From: Pedobacter kyungheensis
GTDB taxonomy: Bacteria > Bacteroidota > Bacteroidia > Sphingobacteriales > Sphingobacteriaceae
Assembly: GCF_000812965.1 (NCBI RefSeq)
Contig: NZ_JSYN01000043.1
Coordinates: 1-57,124, forward strand
Length of the DNA stretch: 57,124 nucleotides
Direction: 5' to 3'
Positions 50,324-57,124 of the stretch are shown here, piece after piece. Made by a program: the position numbers and the translations under genes. The notes below the pieces were generated by a model. That model ran no database searches, had not been told where the DNA came from, and saw only the letters and a list, made by a program, of their open reading frames with translations. The stretch's first letter is position 1. Every line of letters begins with the position of its first letter.

Positions 50324-51463
50324 ATGCCATCAATAGATATTTCAAAATACCAGAAAAAAGACAGCGCCCCTCAGCAAAAAGAAGGGGGCGGGGCATTTGC
50401 TTTTCTCAGCAAAGACATCTCTTTTAGCAAAGGGAAACTTTCTGATAAGAAAAAGGAAGGTTTTTACAACGAACTCGGTACGCTTATTCGCTCCGGTATC
50501 GATATCCGCTCAGCCCTCGAGCTTACCTCAGGTTCGTATAGCCACAAAAAGGATGTGGAGCTTTTTGCTGCGGTGCAAAAGCAGGTAATAGCCGGTAAAT
50601 CGCTTTCCGAAACCATGCAGGCCGAATCTAAGTTCAGTCCGTACGAATATTACAGCGTTAAAATTGGCGAAGAAACCGGTAAACTGGGCGAGGTACTCGG
50701 CGAGCTGGCCAAATACTACAAAGCTAAAATCAGCCAGCAACGTAAAATTATCGGCGCCATTACCTATCCCTTGCTCGTACTGTTTACCTCTTTTGCAGCG
50801 GTATTTTTCATGATCAAGTTTGTGGTGCCCATGTTTGCCGATGTATTTAAACGCTTTGGCGGCAAGTTGCCTTACATCACTTCGCTTATCGTTAGTTTTT
50901 CCGATTGGTTCGATCGCTACATCTACCTCATGCTGTTTACGCTGCTGGCACTCGTTGCGCTTTATTTCATTAACCGCAATAAATTCTGGTTTAAAAAAGG
51001 AGCTGCATTGCTCTTGCTGCGCATCCCCCTGGTGGGCGAAATTACCCGCAAAGTTTACCTGGCCCGTTTTGCCAATACCATGCGCCTGCTCACCGAAACC
51101 AATACCCCCTTGCTGCAGGCCCTCGAACTGGTAAGGCAAATGATTACTTTTTACCCGGTCGAAAATTCGCTCCGCCTGGCCGAAAAGGATATCCTGCTCG
51201 GCAGCAGCCTTTCATCGGCCCTGGCCAAATACAGCTTTTACCCGGCCAAATTTATCCAGATGATTAAAATAGCCGAAGAAGTAAACCGCCTCGAATACTT
51301 TTTTGAGCAGCTGGCCGAACAATATACCGAAGAAGTAGAGTACAAAACCAACGCCATCAGCGGCCTGCTCGAACCTTTAATCATCATCTTTCTGGGCTTG
51401 GTAGTAGGGGTAATCCTCATTGCCATGTATTTGCCGATGTTCCAGATGAGTAGTAGTTTTTAA
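50324..51463 (+). CDS. gspF: Type II secretion system F family inner-membrane platform protein
   Basis: A 379-residue protein with two T2SSF domains. The first (about 45-175) begins FYNELGTLIRSGIDIRSALEL and holds GEETGKLGEVLGELAKYY; the second (about 245-370) begins FANTMRLLTETNTPLLQALEL and holds KIAEEVNRLEYFFEQLAEQY. Transmembrane helices are predicted at about 147-170, 202-222 and 350-372. Length and repeat layout match GspF/PilC. This is the clearest evidence for a type II secretion/type IV pilus-like machine. The partner ATPase (GspE) and secretin (GspD) are absent from the window. Confidence 0.93.
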   Translation: MPSIDISKYQKKDSAPQQKEGGGAFAFLSKDISFSKGKLSDKKKEGFYNELGTLIRSGIDIRSALELTSGSYSHKKDVELFAAVQKQVIAGKSLSETMQAESKFSPYEYYSVKIGEETGKLGEVLGELAKYYKAKISQQRKIIGAITYPLLVLFTSFAAVFFMIKFVVPMFADVFKRFGGKLPYITSLIVSFSDWFDRYIYLMLFTLLALVALYFINRNKFWFKKGAALLLLRIPLVGEITRKVYLARFANTMRLLTETNTPLLQALELVRQMITFYPVENSLRLAEKDILLGSSLSSALAKYSFYPAKFIQMIKIAEEVNRLEYFFEQLAEQYTEEVEYKTNAISGLLEPLIIIFLGLVVGVILIAMYLPMFQMSSSF

Positions 51464-51617
51464 ATAATAATTAATCTATAAATAATGCTTTACCAAACCT
51501 TGCATCGCACGAATCGCTGGATTTTTAACTATAAAATTCAAGTGTTTAATTGGCCGATTTATCATGGAATATGCCTCCAATTCAAATTCATTTTTTTTAA
51601 AATAAATACTCTCTAAT

Positions 51618-54600
51618 ATGATAAGAAAAACCATCTTAAAAATAATTATGATATGCTCTGCTCTTCAAGTAATGGGGCAATCATCGCAAAATATAAATAT
51701 GCCGGATCTTGAGGTAAAGCCAACATCTCCAAACGCAGCCTCTTTAGGAAGATATGGAGAAATTCCGGTTGGACTTTTTACAGGTGTACCTGAAATTAAT
51801 ATTCCTTTATACAGTATTAAACTAAAAAGTTTAACTATACCGCTTGCTGTAAGTTATCATGCAGCAGGGAACAAAGTAAATGATATAGCCAGCAATGTAG
51901 GTTTAGGTTGGAGTTTAGCGGCTGGTGGTGCCATAACATGTTCAGTAAATGGATTGCCAGATATCCAGGAAGGTGGATGGCTACAAACTGCAAGTCAGAG
52001 TGAAGGGTATAGTAATACCACCGCGGACTTTGGAAATGAAGTTATTAATACCTATGTGAATTATCCTGAATTTATACTCCTAAATTCATCAGTAAATCTT
52101 CGTACAGTAGATACCCAACCCGATATGTTTTTTCTAAGTCTTCCAGGGAAGTCTATAAAATTTTTCTTTGATAGATCAGCGAAGATCGTAACGGTTCCAT
52201 ATGACCCCATTAAAATTGAATTTCTTGGGAGTACCTTAGGTTTTAAGGTAACTGATGAAAATGATAATGTGTATGAGTTTAAAACGCTAGACGTATCGAA
52301 TACCAACAATCAGACAAATACCAGTTTTTTACTTTCAAAAATTATTAGTGTTAATAATGAACAAGTTGATTTTAATTACAACACTACATCAGTTACAACA
52401 TTTTGGAACCAGCCTTCTGAAACCCGGTATTTTACAACTCAGGGATTTTGCTCGAAACAGGATGTTGTGAGCCAAAGCTATACTTATGCTCATGACAGCA
52501 GACTAACTTCTATTAGTTGCTCAAATGGTGAAACTGTTAATTTTGAATATAATTTCGATCGGCTTGATTTACAAGGAGCTAAGGCACTAACCAACATTAA
52601 AGTTTTAGATGCATCGTCAACCACTCCGCTGGTTAGCTATTTATTTTCATATACCCATACAACCGCTGATGGAGCAGTACAGCCACAAGATAATTTCCGG
52701 TTAAGGTTACTTTCTATTCAAGAGGAAGGTAAGCCGGCATATCAATTCTCTTACGATATACAATCTTTGCCGAACAGATTGTCTAAGAACCAAGATCATT
52801 GGGGCTATTATAATGCGGCAAGCAATACCACATTGCTTCCGGCAGATGCATTTAACAACTTTCCTGTTGGTGCTAATAGGGAGCCGGTTGAATTTGCAAC
52901 TCAAGCTGGGATTTTAAAAAAGATAATTTATCCAACTGGTGGAAGTACAGTGTTTAATTACGAAGGTAACAGGGCCGTAAAATCTGGTATTGAAAATAAA
53001 ATTGCATATGTTACAGCCTTATCACAAGACAATACAGTTATTACCAGACCCTTTACTGTTGTTGATGGTTCGACAGCTTTTAAAGCTTACTTTAAACTCA
53101 CATCTGGCCAACAAACTGACCCTGAGACTGGTTTGGCAATAAACTGCAGGGCCAGAATACTTGATGGACAAGGGAATGTTGTTACTTATTTTGCGGGAAC
53201 GAGCAACTTTGATGGCGATCCTTACACTACACTTCAACCAGGACAGTATAGTCTAGAAGTGGAGACTACTGGCAGTTACCCCGGGAACTTTAAATTGGAA
53301 TGGTCTTATCAGGAATATGAATCAAATGAGGTACTTGCAGGAGGACTACGTATTGCCTCTATTTTAGACTTTACCGGCAATGAGCTGGGATTGGCAAATA
53401 CAAGGCGTTTTGAATATAAGAAGAAAAGCGGGGAGTCATCTGGTGTTAATAAATTTGAGATTTATTACAGTTATGATATTTCCAATAGGATTCAAGTAAC
53501 TGGAAATTACCCTGAATGTCATTTTAAGGCTCAGTCATCTAGCGTGCCACTGGTTTCTATAAAGGGGAGCCCTGTTTATTATACGGATGTAATCGAATAT
53601 AACGAAACCAAATCGGCAAAAGGATATACCTTGCATCGTTTTTCAGAATCAACGAGCAATTCATCTAAAGCAAATTTTCCTTTTGCTCCTTTATACGCGC
53701 ATGATTGGATTGCAGGATTGCCAATAGAAACGATAGATTATAAGTTCAGTATTCAGTCTAATAATTATTTCCCTGTAAAAAAAGTTACAAATGATTATAA
53801 TACGGTACTGGGGCATGATAATCCTGCATTAAACGAGCGTTATGTTGTAGGATTTAACTCTATTCAAAGCCAGCAACCGGTAGGTTTCGTAGCTCCTGTA
53901 TTTAAGTCTGAATTTTTTTCAATGGTTTCTTCATGGCCATTTTTAAAACGAAGTGTAGAAACGGTTTACAATCCAGCCGATACGACAAAATACGCAACTG
54001 TAGAAAACAAGTATTTTTACGATAATCCAAATCATGGTAAGCTTACCCGTCAAGAAATTAGTACAAGTAAAGGAGAAAAATATAGCATCCTTTTCCGCTA
54101 TCCAAAGGATTATGACCAAAACTATGGCTATGTTTCTAGCCCCGTGGTTGAAAAGAGGGTTATGCTTAACAATGGAAGTACAGACCGCCTTGTAGATGCC
54201 GAAATTACTGCTTACAAAGCTGGCGGTGGGATGTTTCCAAGCGCTTATTATAATTTAAAAAACAATATTGCCTTAGCGCCATCTTCAGTGCCAATGTATT
54301 CAGGAACAGCGATAGACCTTACCAAATATGAAAAGAGAGCAGATTTTAGCTATGATGGAAATAATAATTTGATAAAATTAACAAAAGAAGAACAAATTAA
54401 TACAAGCTATATTTATAGTTATTATGGTAGGTTTGTAATTGCCAAAATACAAAATGCCGAATACTCTTCTATCGAAGCATTGTTAGGTGGTACAAACAAT
54501 ATAAACACATTCCGTAATTCCAACCCTTCAGCTACAGAGGTAGCTAATTTCCTTGCTTCTTTAAGAAGTGGGTTGCCTAATGCCCAAATTACTAGTTATA

Positions 54601-54749
54601 CTTATAGCCCCCTTGTTGGCATGACCAGCAGTACCGATGCCAAAGGCATGACTACCTATTATGAGTACGATGCCTTTCAGCGCTTAAAAGCCGTAAAAGA
54701 CCAGAATGGCAATATTTTAAAACAAACTGATTATCACTATAAAAACTAA
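51618..54749 (+). CDS. RHS/YD-repeat family surface protein (first of two)
   Basis: A 1043-residue protein with a signal peptide ending near residue 21. The N-terminal part (about 35-130: IPVGLFTGVPEINIPLYSIK, LAVSYHAAGNKVNDIASNVGLGWSL) resembles the SpvB/TcdB-like start of Bacteroidota RHS proteins. A long beta-rich body follows and the C-terminus has YD-repeat-type sequence (TYYEYDAFQRLKAVKDQNGN). It has no variable toxin-like tail of its own and ends 8 bp before a second RHS gene, so the two may form one complex. It lies 154 bp after the GspF gene; whether it belongs to that system is unknown. Confidence 0.85.
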   Translation: MIRKTILKIIMICSALQVMGQSSQNINMPDLEVKPTSPNAASLGRYGEIPVGLFTGVPEINIPLYSIKLKSLTIPLAVSYHAAGNKVNDIASNVGLGWSLAAGGAITCSVNGLPDIQEGGWLQTASQSEGYSNTTADFGNEVINTYVNYPEFILLNSSVNLRTVDTQPDMFFLSLPGKSIKFFFDRSAKIVTVPYDPIKIEFLGSTLGFKVTDENDNVYEFKTLDVSNTNNQTNTSFLLSKIISVNNEQVDFNYNTTSVTTFWNQPSETRYFTTQGFCSKQDVVSQSYTYAHDSRLTSISCSNGETVNFEYNFDRLDLQGAKALTNIKVLDASSTTPLVSYLFSYTHTTADGAVQPQDNFRLRLLSIQEEGKPAYQFSYDIQSLPNRLSKNQDHWGYYNAASNTTLLPADAFNNFPVGANREPVEFATQAGILKKIIYPTGGSTVFNYEGNRAVKSGIENKIAYVTALSQDNTVITRPFTVVDGSTAFKAYFKLTSGQQTDPETGLAINCRARILDGQGNVVTYFAGTSNFDGDPYTTLQPGQYSLEVETTGSYPGNFKLEWSYQEYESNEVLAGGLRIASILDFTGNELGLANTRRFEYKKKSGESSGVNKFEIYYSYDISNRIQVTGNYPECHFKAQSSSVPLVSIKGSPVYYTDVIEYNETKSAKGYTLHRFSESTSNSSKANFPFAPLYAHDWIAGLPIETIDYKFSIQSNNYFPVKKVTNDYNTVLGHDNPALNERYVVGFNSIQSQQPVGFVAPVFKSEFFSMVSSWPFLKRSVETVYNPADTTKYATVENKYFYDNPNHGKLTRQEISTSKGEKYSILFRYPKDYDQNYGYVSSPVVEKRVMLNNGSTDRLVDAEITAYKAGGGMFPSAYYNLKNNIALAPSSVPMYSGTAIDLTKYEKRADFSYDGNNNLIKLTKEEQINTSYIYSYYGRFVIAKIQNAEYSSIEALLGGTNNINTFRNSNPSATEVANFLASLRSGLPNAQITSYTYSPLVGMTSSTDAKGMTTYYEYDAFQRLKAVKDQNGNILKQTDYHYKN

Positions 54750-54757
54750 CGCTCCCG

Positions 54758-57124
54758 ATGAAAAAACAAATTAAACACTTTGCTACAGCAGCGTTCTTGT
54801 TGTTTGGTAGCCATGCCTTTGCCCAAAAAGTGGTATCGGTGCATAATGGCGAAAGAGAAATCAGTGCCCCCACCAGTGTAACGCTTATTGATGGTTTCCA
54901 AACCACCGGGCCGGTACGTATTTTTACCACCGGGCTAAGCTACCTTAACTGCCAACCACTCTCCTCAACACCTAGCACCAACCAAAATTATATTCTTACG
55001 CGCAGCTTTAAAATACCTGTAACCGATGCTACTCTGGGCAACAGCCGTAACATTTGCGAAGAAAACCAGACCATCCAGTATTTAGATGGCCTGGGCAGGC
55101 CCTTGCAAACCGTGCAGGTACAGGGTAGCCCCGGCTTTAAAGATATTGTACAGCCTGTAGCTTACGATGCTTTTGGCCGCGAGCAATTTAAATACCAGCC
55201 CTATGCTGCACAAAGCGGCACCACAGGCAATTACCGCGCAGCTGCGCTGGCAGATCAGCTGGCTTTTTACAACAGTCCTACAGCTGGTGTAAAAGCTACC
55301 GCCTATCCCTTTGCCGAAACGGTTTTCGAAGCCTCGCCGCTTAACCGTGTGTTGCAACAAGGTGCGCCTGGTGCCGACTGGCAAATCAGTGCGGGCCATA
55401 CGCTTAAAACCGATTATGGCACCAATGCGCAGGATGAAGTGAAACTGTGGACGATAAACATTGGCGACAATGGCGCAACAGCGGGTGCTTACCTGCCGGG
55501 TAAACTCTACAAAACCATTGTTAAAGACGAAAACTGGGTATCGGGCAATGCCGGTACCACCGAAGAGTTTAAAGATTTTGAAGGGCGTGTGGTATTGAAA
55601 CGGGTTTGGGAAACCAATAGCAAAAGCCTGAGTACCTATTATGTGTACGATGATTTGGGTAACCTGCGTTATGTATTGCCACCCGCTATAAACGAAAACG
55701 GACAGGCCTTAAGCAGCTTTGACGAAACCCAGAATGTTTTCGATCAGTTTATTTACGGTTACCATTACGATGGGCGAAAAAGGTTAGTAGAAAAGAAAAT
55801 CCCGGGTAAAGACTGGGAGTTTATGGTTTACAACAAACTCGATCAGGTGGTGATGAGCCAGGATGCCAACCAGCGGAATAATAGCCAATGGTTGTTTACA
55901 AAATATGATGCCTTGGGTAGGGTAATTATTACAGGGCTTTATACCGATGGTAACAGTCGTGCAGCTTTGCAGGGCTCGGTAGATAACCAAACAAATATTA
56001 ACCAGCCCTTGTGGGAAACCCGTAACAATGCCGATGCCAGCGGGATCGGTTATACCAATACAACCATTCCAACCAGTATTACAGCTTACCATACGGTAAA
56101 CTATTACGATGATTACGATTTTGCAGGGAATAGCTTTGGGCCGCCCTCAGGCAGCCAGGCTCCTGCAGCGCGTACCAAAAGCCTGTTAACAGGTACCAAA
56201 GTGAAGAACCTGGGCACGGGTGCCATGCTGCTCACCACCAATTATTATGATCTGGAAGGGCGTATAGTACAAAGCAAAAGCAGCAACCACTTAAATGGTA
56301 CCGATGTGGTAGATAATACCTGGAACTTTGATGGCAGCCTGAAAGCCAGTACCCGTACGCACACGGTAGGTGGGGTAGTTACTACCATTGCCAACCGTTA
56401 TGAGTACGACCATGCCGGCCGTAAACTGGCTACTTTCGAAAACATCAATAACCAGGGCGAGGTAGCTTTGAATCACCTGGAGTACAATGAAATTGGCCAG
56501 CTGACTAAAAAGAACCTGCACAACGATAGCCAGGCTACTATCTTTGCCTACAACGAACGTGGTTGGATGAAGAACAGCACTTCCGATCAGTTTAGCATGC
56601 AACTCGATTATCAGGATGGTGTTGCACAAGGCTACAACGGTAACATTACCAAACAATACTGGGATTGGACAAATACCGCAAACCCAACTGCAAATATTTT
56701 TAACTACGGTTATGATAAGCTGAATAGACTGCAAACTGCAGCAACAGTTGCAGGTGTACCGATGAGTGAAGCCATTAGTTACGATGTAATGGGGAATATT
56801 GCTAGTTTAACCCGCGATAATCTTACTACCAACAGCTATACCGGTTACGATGGTAATAAGTTAACAGCTATTAGTGGTTTTATTAACAGTACTTACAGCT
56901 ACGATGTTAACGGTAACCAGAAAACCAATACGGCCAGGGGCATTACAAACATTGATTACAATTACCTTAACCTGCCTGTTTCTATTGCAGGCCCGAATGT
57001 AAGCTATACCTATGATGCTGCCGGACAAAAACTACAAAAACAAGCTGGTGGTACCGCCACCAATTATATTGATGGTATTCAGTACACCAATAACAGTATC
57101 GATTTCATTCAAACCGAAGAAGGC
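54758..57124 (+). CDS. DUF6443/RHS-repeat protein (3' end beyond the window)
   Basis: ATG at 54758 opens a frame that stays open for 789 codons to the last base. A signal peptide ends near residue 23 (SHAFAQ). About residues 65-200 match the DUF6443 type (QTIQYLDGLGRPLQTVQVQ). YD repeats follow (for example RYEYDHAGRKL, LNYNEIGQL-like units, NRLQTAATV), and the visible end, YIDGIQYTNNSIDFIQTEEG, is the RHS core motif that precedes the final repeats and the variable C-terminal tip. That tip, often a toxin or species-specific domain, lies outside the window. Confidence 0.88.
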   Translation, partial: MKKQIKHFATAAFLLFGSHAFAQKVVSVHNGEREISAPTSVTLIDGFQTTGPVRIFTTGLSYLNCQPLSSTPSTNQNYILTRSFKIPVTDATLGNSRNICEENQTIQYLDGLGRPLQTVQVQGSPGFKDIVQPVAYDAFGREQFKYQPYAAQSGTTGNYRAAALADQLAFYNSPTAGVKATAYPFAETVFEASPLNRVLQQGAPGADWQISAGHTLKTDYGTNAQDEVKLWTINIGDNGATAGAYLPGKLYKTIVKDENWVSGNAGTTEEFKDFEGRVVLKRVWETNSKSLSTYYVYDDLGNLRYVLPPAINENGQALSSFDETQNVFDQFIYGYHYDGRKRLVEKKIPGKDWEFMVYNKLDQVVMSQDANQRNNSQWLFTKYDALGRVIITGLYTDGNSRAALQGSVDNQTNINQPLWETRNNADASGIGYTNTTIPTSITAYHTVNYYDDYDFAGNSFGPPSGSQAPAARTKSLLTGTKVKNLGTGAMLLTTNYYDLEGRIVQSKSSNHLNGTDVVDNTWNFDGSLKASTRTHTVGGVVTTIANRYEYDHAGRKLATFENINNQGEVALNHLEYNEIGQLTKKNLHNDSQATIFAYNERGWMKNSTSDQFSMQLDYQDGVAQGYNGNITKQYWDWTNTANPTANIFNYGYDKLNRLQTAATVAGVPMSEAISYDVMGNIASLTRDNLTTNSYTGYDGNKLTAISGFINSTYSYDVNGNQKTNTARGITNIDYNYLNLPVSIAGPNVSYTYDAAGQKLQKQAGGTATNYIDGIQYTNNSIDFIQTEEG

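Noticed and set aside
50528..51139. A 203-codon minus-strand frame opposite gspF
   Set aside because: A shadow of the clear GspF reading frame, with no family resemblance.

Overview
The window looks like a chromosomal segment of a Sphingobacteriaceae-type Bacteroidota, probably Pedobacter or a close relative. This rests on gene content: SusC/SusD pairs, an ECF sigma/FecR pair, a type IX secretion (T9SS) type B C-terminal domain beside a PorP/SprF protein, Bacteroidota-type lipoproteins and RHS/DUF6443 proteins, plus one exact match to the Bacteroidota -7 box. The genus is inferred. I saw no rRNA, tRNA, CRISPR array, insertion sequence or integrase.

Region 1 (1-3123) holds the 3' part of a large Calx-beta repeat adhesin with a T9SS type B sorting domain, followed by its PorP/SprF-like partner. 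A clear terminator follows.

Region 2 (3540-27684) is a polysaccharide-utilisation-type locus. An ECF sigma factor and FecR anti-sigma factor precede SusC and SusD. Then come a probable clan GH-D hydrolase, a GH89 alpha-N-acetylglucosaminidase, a metzincin-like lipoprotein, a GH36 alpha-galactosidase, a GH2 beta-galactosidase, a GH92 alpha-mannosidase (opposite strand) and a nucleotide pyrophosphatase/phosphodiesterase lipoprotein with a LamG insertion. Together these fit capture of a complex glycan or glycoprotein by SusCD and stepwise removal of alpha-GlcNAc, alpha-Gal, beta-Gal and alpha-Man caps. The exact substrate is inference.

Region 3 (28200-51463) is the most unusual part. A LytTR-type regulator with an atypical receiver starts a same-strand, tightly packed run: an FN3-like lipoprotein, a GspC/PilP-like membrane protein, a MORN/YwqK-like protein, 17 tandem paralogues of secreted fibre-like proteins (31134-47999), a 7-bp periodic DNA repeat tract, a GspK-like N-terminus joined to a beta-helix-like body, two further pseudopilins and a GspF protein. 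The 17 paralogues have different N-terminal heads but nearly the same C-terminal cassette, conserved even at DNA level. Hybrid cassettes and shared head modules suggest recombination. The layout suggests a type II secretion/pseudopilus-like machine dedicated to, or carrying, a variable set of fibre or adhesin proteins. No secretin, ATPase or major pseudopilin is in the window.

Region 4 (51618-57124) has two RHS/YD-repeat proteins in tandem on the same strand; the second runs off the window end.
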